This document shows positions 18,061-28,292 of a DNA stretch of 64,000 nucleotides, piece by piece. The stretch is taken from NCBI GenBank assembly GCA_945878975.1, contig CAMCUM010000004.1, positions 28,280 through 92,279 on the forward strand, given 5' to 3'. Origin of the DNA: Legionella genomosp. 1. Its GTDB lineage: Bacteria > Pseudomonadota > Gammaproteobacteria > Legionellales > Legionellaceae. Position 1 is the first letter of the stretch; each line of letters starts with the position of its first letter. The position numbers were made by a program, and so were the translations under genes. The notes beneath the pieces were generated by a model, which was not told the DNA's origin, ran no database searches, and was given only the letters and a program-made list of their open reading frames with translations.

Positions 18061-19311
18061 CTACACCGCTTTTTTTGCTTCGTCTGCATAGACCAAAATC
18101 GGTGATTGAATACCATTGACAACAGATTCATCCACTATGACACTCTGTACACCTTCTATCGAAGGTAATTCGTACATCGTATCCAATAAAATATTTTCCA
18201 TGGTTGCACGCAAACCACGTGCTCCAATTTTGCGGGCGATGGCTTTTTTGGCAATCAATTTCAATGCGGCATCATGAAACTGCAAATCAGCGTTTTCCAT
18301 TTTAAACAAGGCATGAAATTGTTTGACCAATGCATTCTTTGGTTTGGTCAAAATATCGATTAAAGCAGCCTCATCTAGCTCATGCAATGTTGTCACCACA
18401 GGCAAACGACCAACAAACTCAGGAATCAATCCATATTTCACGAGATCATCTGACTCTAAAGTTGCTAAAACTTCTTCAATATCATTGCCGTTTTTACTAT
18501 TTAATTTCGCTGAAAATCCAATACCCGCTTTTTCAGAGCGTGCACGAATCACTTTGTCTAAGCCTGCAAAAGCGCCACCACAAATAAACAAAATGTTAGA
18601 AGTATCTACTTGTAAAAACTCTTGCTGAGGATGTTTTCTACCCCCTTGCGGCGGAACAGAAGCAACTGTGCCTTCAATCAATTTCAACAAAGCTTGCTGC
18701 ACGCCCTCTCCGGACACATCGCGGGTAATAGAAGGGTTATCTGATTTGCGTGAGATCTTATCAATTTCGTCAATGTAAACGATACCCTGTTGTGCTTTGG
18801 CAATATCGTAATCGCATTTTTGCAAAAGTTTTTGAATAATATTTTCTACATCTTCTCCCACATATCCTGCTTCGGTAAGAGTCGTCGCATCTGCCATTGT
18901 GAATGGCACATTCAATAATTTGGCTAGAGTTTGTGCCAGCAAAGTTTTGCCAGACCCAGTAGGGCCAATCAGCAAAATGTTAGATTTGCCTAACTCAATC
19001 CCATCTTCGGTCTTATGATATAAACGCTTGTAATGATTGTACACTGCAACGGACAATACTTTTTTAGCATGCAATTGACCAACAACATACTCATCCAGAA
19101 ATGCCGCGATTTCTTTAGGCTTAGGAAGTTTTACTTCCGCAGATTCTGGTTTTTCATGCGTTTCTTCTTTGATGATGTCATTGCATAATTCAACACATTC
19201 ATCACAAACAAAAACAGAAGGGCCAGCAATAAGCTTTTTTACTTCGGTTTGACTCTTTCCACAAAATGAGCAATATAAGGTTTTGCCCGTGGAACCACTA
19301 TTTTTAGCCAT
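18061..19311 (-). CDS. clpX: ClpXP ATPase subunit ClpX
   Basis: AAA+ unfoldase that feeds substrates to ClpP. An N-terminal zinc-binding domain has Cys14, Cys17, Cys36 and Cys39 ([16 protein letters not shown]); the ATPase has Walker A GPTGSGKT, Walker [11 protein letters not shown] and the ClpP-contact IGF loop (KAGIGFSAK). 416 aa, normal. It lies 81 nt after clpP. Confidence 0.97.
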   Translation of the reverse strand: MAKNSGSTGKTLYCSFCGKSQTEVKKLIAGPSVFVCDECVELCNDIIKEETHEKPESAEVKLPKPKEIAAFLDEYVVGQLHAKKVLSVAVYNHYKRLYHKTEDGIELGKSNILLIGPTGSGKTLLAQTLAKLLNVPFTMADATTLTEAGYVGEDVENIIQKLLQKCDYDIAKAQQGIVYIDEIDKISRKSDNPSITRDVSGEGVQQALLKLIEGTVASVPPQGGRKHPQQEFLQVDTSNILFICGGAFAGLDKVIRARSEKAGIGFSAKLNSKNGNDIEEVLATLESDDLVKYGLIPEFVGRLPVVTTLHELDEAALIDILTKPKNALVKQFHALFKMENADLQFHDAALKLIAKKAIARKIGARGLRATMENILLDTMYELPSIEGVQSVIVDESVVNGIQSPILVYADEAKKAV

Positions 19312-19392
19312 CTATGCACCCCTCTCAGAAACGATTGCTACTGTTTTCAAATGGGGATGAAATCCCTAATTTCAAGGCCGCGCCTCAAATAT

Positions 19393-20022
19393 CTATGCCA
19401 AAGTCTCTCGATTATTTAGCACTTTATCAACCAAACCGTATTCTACGGCTTGCGTCGCACTCATAAAATTATCACGCTCCGTATCGCGCATAATCTGTTC
19501 TGGGGTTTTTTTGGTATGTTTTGCCATGATAGCATTCAAACGCTCACGAACAACCATCGTTTCCCGCGCATGAATTTCTATGTCGGTCGCTTGACCTTGG
19601 TACCCACCTAAAGGCTGATGAATCATGACGCGTGAATTCGGCAATGCAAAACGTTTGCCTTCCGCGCCAGCACACAGTAATAACGCAGCAGCGCTAGCAG
19701 CTTGACCAAGACATAGGGTGCTCACATCTGGTTTGATAAATTGCATCGTATCATAAATTGCAAGCCCAGACGTTACAACCCCGCCTGGAGAATTGATGTA
19801 CATAAAGATATCTTTCTCTGGGTTTTCAGATTCAAGATATAACAGTTGCGCTACGACCAAATTGGCCATGTGATCTTCTACTTGACCCAACAAAAAAATA
19901 ATTCGTTCTTTTAGTAATCTTGAATAAATATCGTAAGCGCGTTCGCCACGCGAGGTTTGTTCGACAACCATTGGAACTAGGCCACTAGCCGCTTTGATGA
20001 TGCTATTTGTCGTCCCTATCAT
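19393..20022 (-). CDS. clpP: ClpP protease subunit
   Basis: Serine peptidase that forms the double heptameric barrel of ClpXP/ClpAP. Catalytic triad visible as Ser110 (CLGQAAS), His135 (MIHQPLGG) and Asp184 (TERDNFM). The residues after the nucleophile (AAALLLCAG) are slightly different from the usual MGAFLLAAG. 209 aa including a short propeptide. Lies between tig and clpX in the classic order. Confidence 0.97.
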   Translation of the reverse strand: MIGTTNSIIKAASGLVPMVVEQTSRGERAYDIYSRLLKERIIFLLGQVEDHMANLVVAQLLYLESENPEKDIFMYINSPGGVVTSGLAIYDTMQFIKPDVSTLCLGQAASAAALLLCAGAEGKRFALPNSRVMIHQPLGGYQGQATDIEIHARETMVVRERLNAIMAKHTKKTPEQIMRDTERDNFMSATQAVEYGLVDKVLNNRETLA

Positions 20023-20058
20023 CCTTTATTCTCCTCAATATTTGGTCTCATAATGCCA

Positions 20059-20123
20059 ACGTAGCACGGCTTGTTGGCGGTATCCATAGAACATATGGAT
20101 CCCGCGAACAAGCCGTGGTACGT
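20059..20123. repeat. Large hairpin in the tig-clpP spacer
   Basis: ACGTAGCACGGCTTGTT at 20059-20075 is inverted at 20107-20123 with one mismatch. The bases just beyond (GAATTGCCAACAATCCCTA, 20151-20169) resemble a family A terminus, so this may be an old inserted element inside the operon. It could also act as an attenuator or mRNA-stability hairpin between tig and clpP. Confidence 0.5.
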
Positions 20124-20165
20124 CAGAATTTTTAGATAACCGACACAATGAATTGCCAACAATCC

Positions 20166-21500
20166 CTATTTTTTCTCTTCTGTATCTTGATCTTTCGGTG
20201 GATTCATAACAAGTTCGTATGAAAGTGATTTTGAATTCACTGTTGCAGTCAAAACTATCTGATCTCCAACCAATTCTTCCATCACCAAAGCCTCAATCTC
20301 AGCCAACCGATCTTTATTACTACGATACCAGGCACGTACCTCTTCTGGATGCTCGTATGCACTAGCAAACATTTCAATCATAGCATCGACACGTGACGCA
20401 TCAACCACTATATTATGTTTTTTCACATATTCTGAAAACAACAATCCTAAGTGTACGCGACGTGTGGCCTTGGTTTCAAATAATGATCGAGGAAAATCTG
20501 GGATTTTTTCATCATCTTTATGTTCATGTCCAAAAACTTGATGATACATCTCATGTTTAAGATGCTCAATTTCCTGGTCTATCAACGCTTCTGGAATATC
20601 AAATTGATTAATCGCCAGCAATTCATCAAAAATTGTTTCACGATTCAACGAACTGACACGCCGTGTTAATTCACGTGTCATATTTTCTTTAATATCAGCA
20701 CGTAACGCATCGACGCCACCTTCTTTGACATTGAATAATTTAGCAAAATCATCATTAACTTCCGGCAAGGAACCTTCCATCACTTTCTGCACTGTGACAT
20801 GAAAGCGAGCGTCTTTTCCGGCCAAGTCAGCGTGGCCATATTCTGCTGGGAACGACAATTCCAAATCTTTTTCTTTACCGGCTTTTAATCCGATCAGGCC
20901 TTCTTCAAAGCCTGGAATCATAGCTGCAGCGCCAATAGTGACCTCAAAACCTTCTGCTTTACCACCTTCGAAAGGCACATCATTCAAAAAGCCTTCGAAA
21001 TCAAGAATGACTTTATCGCCTTTCTTTGCTGCGCGAGCAACATCATGCCATTCTTTGTGTTTTTCACGCAAAGTTTCAATCGTTTTATCTACGTCCTCAT
21101 CTTGTACCTCAGAGGAAACCAATTCTACTTTCTGTCCGTCTAATTCTTTTATTTCAAAAGTAGGAAATACTTCAAAAATCGCATGGTACTCAAAGGCTTC
21201 ACCTGGTGCCATTTGCTGAGGTTCGATAGCAGGTGGCGCAACAGGCGTCAACTCATGCTCACGTAAAGCTTCATATAAACTTGTTTGGATCAACTCTTGA
21301 GCTACTTCATTCATCACGGAATATGCATAGCGTTGCTTCACAACATTCATAGGTACTTTTCCGGGACGGAAGCCATCTATTTTTACTTTGCTAGCCAGTT
21401 TTTTGAGTCTCGAGTCAAATTCAGTGTTCACAGATTCAGCAGGCACTGAAATTGTCATTTTACGCTTCAAACTACTCAAAGATTCAATTGCAACTGCCAT
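20166..21500 (-). CDS. tig: Trigger factor
   Basis: Ribosome-bound peptidyl-prolyl isomerase and chaperone. The ribosome-binding signature is GFRPGKVPMNVVKQRY near residues 44-59, followed by an FKBP domain (about 150-235; KKGDKVILDFEGFLN) and a helical C-terminal arm. 444 aa with an acidic/Lys tail, normal. It is the first protein gene of the tig-clpP-clpX-lon cluster and lies 52 nt after tRNA-Leu. Confidence 0.97.
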   Translation of the reverse strand: MAVAIESLSSLKRKMTISVPAESVNTEFDSRLKKLASKVKIDGFRPGKVPMNVVKQRYAYSVMNEVAQELIQTSLYEALREHELTPVAPPAIEPQQMAPGEAFEYHAIFEVFPTFEIKELDGQKVELVSSEVQDEDVDKTIETLREKHKEWHDVARAAKKGDKVILDFEGFLNDVPFEGGKAEGFEVTIGAAAMIPGFEEGLIGLKAGKEKDLELSFPAEYGHADLAGKDARFHVTVQKVMEGSLPEVNDDFAKLFNVKEGGVDALRADIKENMTRELTRRVSSLNRETIFDELLAINQFDIPEALIDQEIEHLKHEMYHQVFGHEHKDDEKIPDFPRSLFETKATRRVHLGLLFSEYVKKHNIVVDASRVDAMIEMFASAYEHPEEVRAWYRSNKDRLAEIEALVMEELVGDQIVLTATVNSKSLSYELVMNPPKDQDTEEKK

Positions 21501-21552
21501 TTCATCACCTCTTTAGCAAAAAATTATAAATTGACCCACTCATTATGGAGTA

Positions 21553-21637
21553 TGGTGCGAAAGGAGAGACTCGAACTCTCACAGGTTGCCCCGCTGGAAC
21601 CTAAATCCAGTGCGTCTACCAATTCCGCCACTTTCGC
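21553..21637 (-). tRNA. tRNA-Leu (TAG)
   Basis: An 85-nt class II tRNA: acceptor GCGAAAG, anticodon stem-loop CTGGATTTAGGTTCCAG giving TAG, variable arm, T arm AGTTCGAGTCT, encoded CCA. It is upstream of tig on the same strand. Confidence 0.97.
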
Positions 21638-21790
21638 AAACAGGGAGATTATCAAACACTTAAACAACATTGTCAAAAATATTGTAACTACTTACTCTGA
21701 TTCACACACGTCTAGAAAATCCTCCGAGCAGTTACAAAACAGCTACCCCTTGATTTCATTCAGACGTGCATCGTAAGGAAAGGAAAAATA

Positions 21791-21867
21791 TGGGGTGAAC
21801 GATGGGACTCGAACCCACGACAACCGGGATCACAACCCGGGGCTCTACCAACTGAGCTACGCCCACC
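21791..21867 (-). tRNA. tRNA-His (GTG)
   Basis: A 77-nt tRNA including the extra 5' G (G-1) opposite C73, a histidine identity element. Anticodon loop TTGTGAT gives GTG. Acceptor stem contains two G-U pairs. The 153-nt space to tRNA-Leu holds no feature I can name. Confidence 0.95.
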
Positions 21868-21903
21868 ATACCTTACGGCGCAGTTAAAATTCTGCTTGGC
21901 GAC

Positions 21904-21980
21904 TGGTACGCCCGGCAGGACTCGAACCTGCTACCCTCGGCTTAGAAGGCCGATGCTCTATCCAAATGAGCTACGGGCGC
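21904..21980 (-). tRNA. tRNA-Arg (TCT)
   Basis: A 77-nt tRNA: acceptor GCGCCCG (with G1-U72 wobble), anticodon loop CTTCTAA with TCT, T arm AGGTTCGAGTCCT, encoded CCA. Confidence 0.96.
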
Positions 21981-21985
21981 AATAT

Positions 21986-22062
21986 TGGTCGGGGTGGAGA
22001 GATTCGAACTCCCGACATCCTGCTCCCAAAGCAGGCGCGCTACCAGACTGCGCTACACCCCG
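21986..22062 (-). tRNA. tRNA-Pro (TGG)
   Basis: A 77-nt tRNA: acceptor CGGGGTG, anticodon loop TTTGGGA with TGG, T arm GAGTTCGAATCTC, encoded CCA. First gene of a Pro-Arg-His-Leu tRNA run upstream of tig; E. coli has the same four isoacceptor types in one operon in another order. Confidence 0.96.
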
Positions 22063-22208
22063 TTACCCTGTAACCATGGCAGAGCGCAAATGATAACCTG
22101 AGTGAATTAGTAGGTCAAGAGGTGTTGTGAACAAAAACAGCGGCATCTCATGAAAATATATATTCATTTTATAGACACAGTCACGATATACTGCTTACTT
22201 GGCATTCT

Positions 22209-23441
22209 ATGGCTAACATTATGTCTTCGCACCCGCTCCCGCTTTTCGATTCCATGCAACATCTGCATAAAAACGCGGAACATGTTGTATTACCTGATCC
22301 CAAATTTCAATCTGATTTTCAATATATATTACAGTTTCTTAAAAGTTATACCGGTAGTTTGGGCACTTTTAATAGTTATCGGCGCGAAGCGGAGCGCTTG
22401 CTACAATGGACGTGGTTGGTTCAAAAAAAGACACTGTCCGCTTTAAAACGCGCTGATATTGAAATGTTTATTCGTTTTTCGCAAAATCCCCCGCATGCTT
22501 GGATCAGCACGCAAAAATATCCGCGTTATCTGAGCGAGGGAGAACGTCGCATTCCTAATCCTGCGTGGCGTCCGTTTGTCGCAACCGTTTCTAAAACAGC
22601 AAGACAACAAGGTGCCACACCCCAGATTGAAAATTTCGCATTATCGCAAGGCGCTATCCAAGAAGTATTTGCTATTTTAAGCACTTTGTTTAATTTTCTG
22701 ATTGCTGAAGAGTATGTGGTCGCGAATCCCGTCGCACTGATTCGCCAAAAAAGCAAATTTGTTCGAAAACGCCAGCACGCAGCCCCTATTCGCCGCCTCA
22801 GTCTGCATCAATGGCAAGCTGTCCTAAACGCCGCCGATGCCTTGGCTATACAAGATCCTGACATGCATGAGCGCACGCGCTTCATTTTGCATATTTTGTT
22901 TGGCATGTATTTACGGATCTCTGAGGTGACTGCAAGTGAGCGTTGGATCCCCACTATGCGTGATTTTGCGAAAGACTCAAATGGATATTGGTGGTTTACC
23001 ACTGTTGGCAAAGGCAATAAAGAGCGCCAAATCGCTGTCTCTGATGCCATGCTGGCGTGTTTAGTGCGTTGGCGCAAAAGCTTGGGCTTAACGCCTTTGC
23101 CGAATGCCGCAGACAATACGCCATTAATCCCCAAAATTCGCGGTCACGGTCCTATGAGTGATCCAGCCCCTATTCGCCGTCTCATCCAAAAATGTTTTGA
23201 TTTGGCCGCCGCCACATTACGCGCCGCAAATCAGATGGAAGATGCCGATCAATTGACCGCCGCCACTGTGCATTGGCTACGCCACACTGGTATTTCAGAG
23301 GATGTCAAAATCAGACCCAGAGAGCACGTCCGAGACGATGCAGGACACAGTTCCAGTGCCACCACAGACCGTTATATCGATGTCGAATTGGCCGAGCGTT
23401 ACTTATCGGCACAGAATAAAACGATTGATCCGAAAAAATAG
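22209..23441 (+). CDS. Tyrosine recombinase / integrase
   Basis: A site-specific DNA recombinase with an N-terminal SAM-like core-binding domain (about 30-150) and a C-terminal catalytic domain. Catalytic residues are visible: Arg236 (YLRISEV), Lys268 (VGKGNKER), His355 and Arg358 (HWLRHTG), His380 (AGHSS) and the nucleophile Tyr389 (DRYID). At 410 aa it is longer than XerC/XerD (about 300). It points away from the tRNA run, at the 5' side of tRNA-Pro, and is followed by housekeeping genes, so no island is attached. A possible -10 TATACT lies at 22187-22192. Could be a domesticated integrase or a remnant. Confidence 0.88.
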   Translation: MANIMSSHPLPLFDSMQHLHKNAEHVVLPDPKFQSDFQYILQFLKSYTGSLGTFNSYRREAERLLQWTWLVQKKTLSALKRADIEMFIRFSQNPPHAWISTQKYPRYLSEGERRIPNPAWRPFVATVSKTARQQGATPQIENFALSQGAIQEVFAILSTLFNFLIAEEYVVANPVALIRQKSKFVRKRQHAAPIRRLSLHQWQAVLNAADALAIQDPDMHERTRFILHILFGMYLRISEVTASERWIPTMRDFAKDSNGYWWFTTVGKGNKERQIAVSDAMLACLVRWRKSLGLTPLPNAADNTPLIPKIRGHGPMSDPAPIRRLIQKCFDLAAATLRAANQMEDADQLTAATVHWLRHTGISEDVKIRPREHVRDDAGHSSSATTDRYIDVELAERYLSAQNKTIDPKK

Positions 23442-23473
23442 TTTTTTAGGATCTGCTTTTTACTTTCAGATGC

Positions 23474-23929
23474 CTACCCAGCCAAATCCGACCCCGGCAG
23501 ACCTAGTACGAATAATAGTAGCGTGGAGACCGACAAAATCAAAGCAACCCAGTAAGCACGGTTTTTAGCCTTGCCTTTATTGTAAAAAATATTTTCGCGC
23601 TTATACCAATTCAGTCCTAACGCCACGAATATAGGTAGAATTGGCAACAAAACTACAAGCACCCATTTCGCAAGAAATTGCTCCGCAGCATTCCCTAAGA
23701 GATGATCCGCCAACCATTGCACGACCAGCAGCAGACCAATCCACCACGTGATCAACAGCCACAGCGCGGCCGTGATATTTACATTGATTAATGCAGAAAG
23801 CGTCAGCAAACCAAAGACCAAAAACATATAGGGCTTCTCTACCAACGCTTTGGCGTAAGCCATTAATTCATCTACAAAAAAAACTAGTATCGCAGACAAC
23901 ACTGTTACAATTGCGATCGTTCCTAACAT
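23474..23929 (-). CDS. Four-helix membrane protein, unknown
   Basis: A 151-aa hydrophobic protein with about four to five membrane segments (near residues 3-20, 35-52, 56-72, 88-107 and 127-143). Trp-rich middle part (LWLLITWWIGLL). No family recognised. Its ATG is 2 nt after the uup stop, so it is cotranscribed with uup as the last gene of the rpoZ-spoT-ridA-uup run. Confidence 0.75.
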   Translation of the reverse strand: MLGTIAIVTVLSAILVFFVDELMAYAKALVEKPYMFLVFGLLTLSALINVNITAALWLLITWWIGLLLVVQWLADHLLGNAAEQFLAKWVLVVLLPILPIFVALGLNWYKRENIFYNKGKAKNRAYWVALILSVSTLLLFVLGLPGSDLAG

Positions 23930-23931
23930 GG

Positions 23932-25794
23932 TTATTTATCCTCCAATGTCTCCCACCGCACATACATTTTGGCCAAATCCGCTTCTTTTTTAGCAAGTTC
24001 TTGCTGCAAAAAACTGATTTCATCAGCAGGTCGTTGATAAAAATCAGACGCTCCAAATTTTTGCTGTAATTCATCAATTTTTTGCTCTAATACTTCAATC
24101 TGCTTCGGCAATTTGCTCAATTCTCGTTGCTCTTGACTTGACAGTTTTTGCGCAGGTTTGCTGGGTGGCGCGACTTGTGCTTTTTTCACTTTTTCTATCA
24201 CACCAGCCGCTTGTGCTCGATGCAATTGATATTGCTGATACGAGTCGTAGCCACCAACGTATTCATGAAAACGCCGATCATTTTCATACACCAAAACAGA
24301 GGTCACCACTTGATTGATAAAAGCTCGATCATGACTGATCAAGATCACTGTTCCAGTAAAATCGACCAAAAGCGTTTCTAATAGTTCTAATGTTTCAATA
24401 TCCAAATCATTGGTTGGTTCATCTAATACCAATAAATTAGCCGGTTTGGCAAATAATTTTGCCAATAGCAACCGGTTACATTCTCCACCTGACAATGCGG
24501 ATACTGGCTGATTAAAGCACTCCGGTGAAAATAAAAAATCTTGCAAATACGCAGCAACATGTTTGGTCTGCCCTTGCACCGTGACGTGGTCTGCGCCATC
24601 CGCTACATTAGCCATGACCGTTTGCTTGGGATTCAGTTGCCGGCGCAATTGATCAAAATAGGCAATATTTAAACTAGTTCCACGTCGAATCTGACCGGAA
24701 TCCTGGGCGAGATCGCCTAAGAGCAGGCGTACTAAAGTCGTTTTGCCACAACCATTAGGACCGATGATACCTAGTTTTTCACCACGATGCAGCACCAAAG
24801 AAAAATCTTGAATCAGCGGTTTATCTTGCATGGCATAGTTGATATGTTGCGCCTCGATAACCAACGATCCAGAGCGTTTGACATCCCATTGCCAATCCGC
24901 GACTCGTCCTTGCTCTTGACGTCTTTCCTGGTAGGTTTCCCGCATCGCTTTCAGAGCGCGAACGCGCCCTTCATTGCGCGTACGTCGGGCTTTAACACCA
25001 GTTCGAATCCATCGCTCTTCGTCTGCTAAGCGCTTATCAAACAACGCGTTTTGTTTGTGCTCTGCTTCTCGAAATGCCTCGCGTCTTTCCAAAAAAGTCG
25101 TATAAGAACAATCATATGATCGTAATTGCCCTCGATCCAAATCCATAATACGTTGTGCGACCTTCGTCAAAAATTCGCGATCATGTGTCACCAAAATCAC
25201 CACGCCTGGATAAGTACTCAGAAACGTTTCTAACCATTCAATAGTGGGTAAGTCTAAATGGTTTGTTGGCTCATCCAATAACAATAAATCCGGTTGCACG
25301 ACCAAGGCAGCAGCTAGCAAAACTCGACGCTTCATACCACCAGACAGGGTGTTCATATTGGCATCTAAAGGGATACTCAAATGCGATGCAATCGTCTCAA
25401 TACGTGGCAAACAATCCCATGCATGTAAATCATCCAAGCGCTGATGACTTTGAGCGATGCCAGCATAGTCATCCTTTTGCGTTTGTTGGCGTAAATTCAA
25501 CAGGACTTGACCTAATTCCCCTAAATCTTGCACCAACACCGCAAACACGGAAGCTTGCTCTTGATAAGGCACATCTTGTGCCAAACCAGCTACGCGCAGC
25601 CCCTGTTGTCTCTGGATCTCACCTTTATCTGGCACCAAAAAGCCTTGCAGCAATTTTAAGACGGTCGACTTACCGGCACCATTACGCCCCACTAATCCAA
25701 TCCGTTCTTTGGGTGCAATCTGCCAATCCACGCCATCTAAAATAACGGTATTAGCGATGCTTAAAGTAACGCGGTGGCAAGACAATAGGCTCAT
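23932..25794 (-). CDS. uup: ABC-F ATPase Uup-like
   Basis: Cytosolic ABC-F protein with two ATPase cassettes and no membrane part. Walker A motifs GRNGAGKST and GPNGCGKTT, signatures LSGGMKRR and LSGGECNR, Walker B DLLLLDEPTNHLD and LVLDEPTNDLD. The C-terminal coiled coil after about residue 530 (SSQEQRELSKLPKQIEVL) is diagnostic of Uup rather than Etta. 620 aa, normal. Members bind ribosomes or branched DNA. It overlaps ridA by 4 nt (ATGA), implying translational coupling. Confidence 0.93.
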   Translation of the reverse strand: MSLLSCHRVTLSIANTVILDGVDWQIAPKERIGLVGRNGAGKSTVLKLLQGFLVPDKGEIQRQQGLRVAGLAQDVPYQEQASVFAVLVQDLGELGQVLLNLRQQTQKDDYAGIAQSHQRLDDLHAWDCLPRIETIASHLSIPLDANMNTLSGGMKRRVLLAAALVVQPDLLLLDEPTNHLDLPTIEWLETFLSTYPGVVILVTHDREFLTKVAQRIMDLDRGQLRSYDCSYTTFLERREAFREAEHKQNALFDKRLADEERWIRTGVKARRTRNEGRVRALKAMRETYQERRQEQGRVADWQWDVKRSGSLVIEAQHINYAMQDKPLIQDFSLVLHRGEKLGIIGPNGCGKTTLVRLLLGDLAQDSGQIRRGTSLNIAYFDQLRRQLNPKQTVMANVADGADHVTVQGQTKHVAAYLQDFLFSPECFNQPVSALSGGECNRLLLAKLFAKPANLLVLDEPTNDLDIETLELLETLLVDFTGTVILISHDRAFINQVVTSVLVYENDRRFHEYVGGYDSYQQYQLHRAQAAGVIEKVKKAQVAPPSKPAQKLSSQEQRELSKLPKQIEVLEQKIDELQQKFGASDFYQRPADEISFLQQELAKKEADLAKMYVRWETLEDK

Positions 25795-26168
25795 CGGAGT
25801 ACCATAATGGCGTCCATTTCTACCTGAGAACCACGCGGTAAGCCTGCCACTTGAATCATCGCTCGCGCCGGATAAGATGTCACAAAATGAGCAGCCATGA
25901 TCTCATTCACCAACGTGCTGTGAGTCAAATCCATCAAATACACTGTCACTTTAACCACGTCCGCTAAACTGCCACCGGCGGCGACAGAGATCGCTTCCAT
26001 ATTTTTGATCACTTGCTTGATTTGTGCAGCAATGTCTTCACTGCAGAGTATTTGCGTATCATGGCCGAGAGGAATCTGCCCAGAAATATAAACCGTGTCC
26101 CCTACTTTGATTGCTTGGCTATAAGTGCCGATCGGAGCCGGTGCTTCCGAACTAGAAATTACTCGCAT
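25791..26168 (-). CDS. ridA: Enamine/imine deaminase RidA
   Basis: Hydrolyses reactive 2-aminoacrylate and related imines from PLP enzymes. The RidA signature is complete: GTYSQAIKVGDTVYISGQIP at the start and PARAMIQVAGLPRGSQVEMD, containing the carboxylate-binding Arg, at the end. 125 aa. The start codon overlaps the spoT stop (TAATG) and the stop overlaps uup, so spoT-ridA-uup are tightly coupled. Confidence 0.96.
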   Translation of the reverse strand: MRVISSSEAPAPIGTYSQAIKVGDTVYISGQIPLGHDTQILCSEDIAAQIKQVIKNMEAISVAAGGSLADVVKVTVYLMDLTHSTLVNEIMAAHFVTSYPARAMIQVAGLPRGSQVEMDAIMVLR

Positions 26169-28288
26169 TATTCCCCCTGTCTTTTTCGATATAAACGCAT
26201 GACCAATTTGTTCGTCCGCAATCGCCGTATCACTCTTGCCAGATGTTTGCGGTCCGTCACTGAAATAGCAAACGTCACCGAATTATGTTGCCCGTCTCGC
26301 GGTTCTACGGTGATATTACCAATATTGGAATCCGCTTCAGAAATCACTGTCGCTAATTTAGCTAAAACACCATGTTGATTCGTCACATCGACGGTGACAT
26401 CTACCCAAAACTCACCAGCGACCTGATCATCCCAACGCATCGAGACAAACTGCTCCGGGTTACGCGATTTTTTTATCTGAGTACAATCGCTTGCATGCAC
26501 CAAAATACCACGACCTTGTTGAAAACAACCCACAATATTATCACCAGGAATCGGCTGGCAACATGCGGCAAACGCCACAACCATTCCTTCCGTACCTTTG
26601 ATAGCAATCGGTCCGTACGCACGCTCAATGGTAACCCCATCATATTCAGGATCCACCACCAAACGTTTCGCAATCACCATCGGCATTTGATTCCCTGTCC
26701 CTAAATCATATAATAAATCATCTAAGGTCTTATAATCCAAGTCGCGTAGCAACACCTCTAGTGTTTCAGGCGGAATTTTATCAGATTGACTCGCCAACTC
26801 TGCCAAAGCTTGGTCCAATAAGCGCTGTCCTAATGCAATAGACTCGGTATGATGCTGTGTTTTCAAAAAGTTACGGATATTAGAGCGCGCTTTACTCGTG
26901 ACAACAAAATTTAACCAAGTTGGATTCGGATGCGCATTCTCTGAAATAGTCACTTCCACTGTCTGACCATTGGTTAACGGCATACTCAATGGTACTAAGC
27001 GCCGATTCACTTTGGCCGACACACAATGATTGCCAATATCAGAATGCACTGCATAAGCAAAATCAACTGCAGTAGCCCCTTTAGGCAATTCCATAATATG
27101 CCCTTTAGGGGTAAAAACGTATACTTCATCAGGAAACAAATCAATTTTCACATTTTCGATAAATTCTAAAGAATTGTGGGTACTGCGCTGCATTTCTAGT
27201 AAACGTTGCACCCATTCGCGTGCACGCAATTGTGCTTCGTTCACCTCTAGACCAGCTGATTTATAAATCCAATGCGCCGCAACCCCATTTTCCGCAACCC
27301 GATCCATTTCACGCGTCCGGATTTGTACCTCCAAGGGCACACCAAAAGGTCCAAATAAAAGAGTATGCAACGATTGATAACCATTCACTTTGGGAATACC
27401 AATATAATCTTTAAATCGCAATGGCACAGGCCGATACGTCTGATGTAATGCGCCTAATACGCGATAACAGGAGTCAATGTCTTCGGTGATCACCCGAAAC
27501 GCAAACATATCAGAAATTTCAGTAAAAGAAGCCTTTTTATGCCGCATTTTTCGGTAAAGGCTATATAAATGCTTTTGTCTCCCAAACACATGCTCATAGG
27601 GAATGTCCAAATCGTCCAGAGCTTCTTGTAAATCATGTTCGATTTTATGGGTTAACTCTTTACGATTACCTCGAGATTTCTCAACAGCAGACTTCAAAGC
27701 ACGGTAGCGCATAGGATACAGCGCTTTAAATCCCAAGTCTTCCAACCCAATATAGACCCCATGCATCCCTAGTCTATTAGCAATTGGCGCATAAATCTCT
27801 AAGGTTTCAATGGCAATACGCCGCCGCTTTGCACTTGGCATCGCTCCCAATGTGCACATATTGTGTAAACGATCGGCTAATTTGACGATGATAACGCGTA
27901 TATCTTTCACCATCGCTAAAATCATTTTGCGGAAATTCTCGGCCTGAGCTTCCGCACGTGATTCAAATTTGATTTTGGTTAATTTGGTGACACCATCAAC
28001 CAATGCAGCCACTTCATCCCCAAACAACTGCCGTAGGTCTTCCAGACTCAACAAAGTATCTTCAATCACATCATGCAATAAAGTCGCCATGATGGTTTGA
28101 TAATCCAAACGCATTCCGGCCAGAATCAAAGCAGCTGCTACAGGGTGAGTAATATAAGGCTCTCCCGAACGCCGCATCTGTCCTTCATGAGCCTGGTGCG
28201 CAATCTGGTAAGCATCCTTGCAGAGCTCAACTTGCTCAGGCTCTAAATACTCATCTAGAGCCGTTCTTAGTTCAGCAAAATGGTCCAC
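26168..28288 (-). CDS. spoT: Bifunctional (p)ppGpp synthetase/hydrolase SpoT
   Basis: Controls the stringent-response alarmone. The hydrolase HD domain is intact (His48; His72-Asp73 in LLHDVIEDT), as is the synthetase domain (RFKDYIGIPKVNGYQSLHT, EVQIRT), followed by TGS (FTPKGHIMELPKGATAVDFA), a helical region with conserved CCQPIPGD, and a C-terminal ACT domain. 706 aa. Intact motifs suggest both activities, although in many gamma-proteobacteria SpoT synthetase is weak. rpoZ and gmk lie just upstream, the usual neighbours. Confidence 0.96.
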   Translation of the reverse strand: MDHFAELRTALDEYLEPEQVELCKDAYQIAHQAHEGQMRRSGEPYITHPVAAALILAGMRLDYQTIMATLLHDVIEDTLLSLEDLRQLFGDEVAALVDGVTKLTKIKFESRAEAQAENFRKMILAMVKDIRVIIVKLADRLHNMCTLGAMPSAKRRRIAIETLEIYAPIANRLGMHGVYIGLEDLGFKALYPMRYRALKSAVEKSRGNRKELTHKIEHDLQEALDDLDIPYEHVFGRQKHLYSLYRKMRHKKASFTEISDMFAFRVITEDIDSCYRVLGALHQTYRPVPLRFKDYIGIPKVNGYQSLHTLLFGPFGVPLEVQIRTREMDRVAENGVAAHWIYKSAGLEVNEAQLRAREWVQRLLEMQRSTHNSLEFIENVKIDLFPDEVYVFTPKGHIMELPKGATAVDFAYAVHSDIGNHCVSAKVNRRLVPLSMPLTNGQTVEVTISENAHPNPTWLNFVVTSKARSNIRNFLKTQHHTESIALGQRLLDQALAELASQSDKIPPETLEVLLRDLDYKTLDDLLYDLGTGNQMPMVIAKRLVVDPEYDGVTIERAYGPIAIKGTEGMVVAFAACCQPIPGDNIVGCFQQGRGILVHASDCTQIKKSRNPEQFVSMRWDDQVAGEFWVDVTVDVTNQHGVLAKLATVISEADSNIGNITVEPRDGQHNSVTFAISVTDRKHLARVIRRLRTNKLVMRLYRKRQGE

Positions 28289-28292
28289 GCAT

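Noticed and set aside
22063..23441. Genomic island inserted at tRNA-Pro
   Set aside because: The integrase is at the 5' side of the tRNA, I see no repeat of the tRNA 3' end nearby, and conserved genes follow directly.
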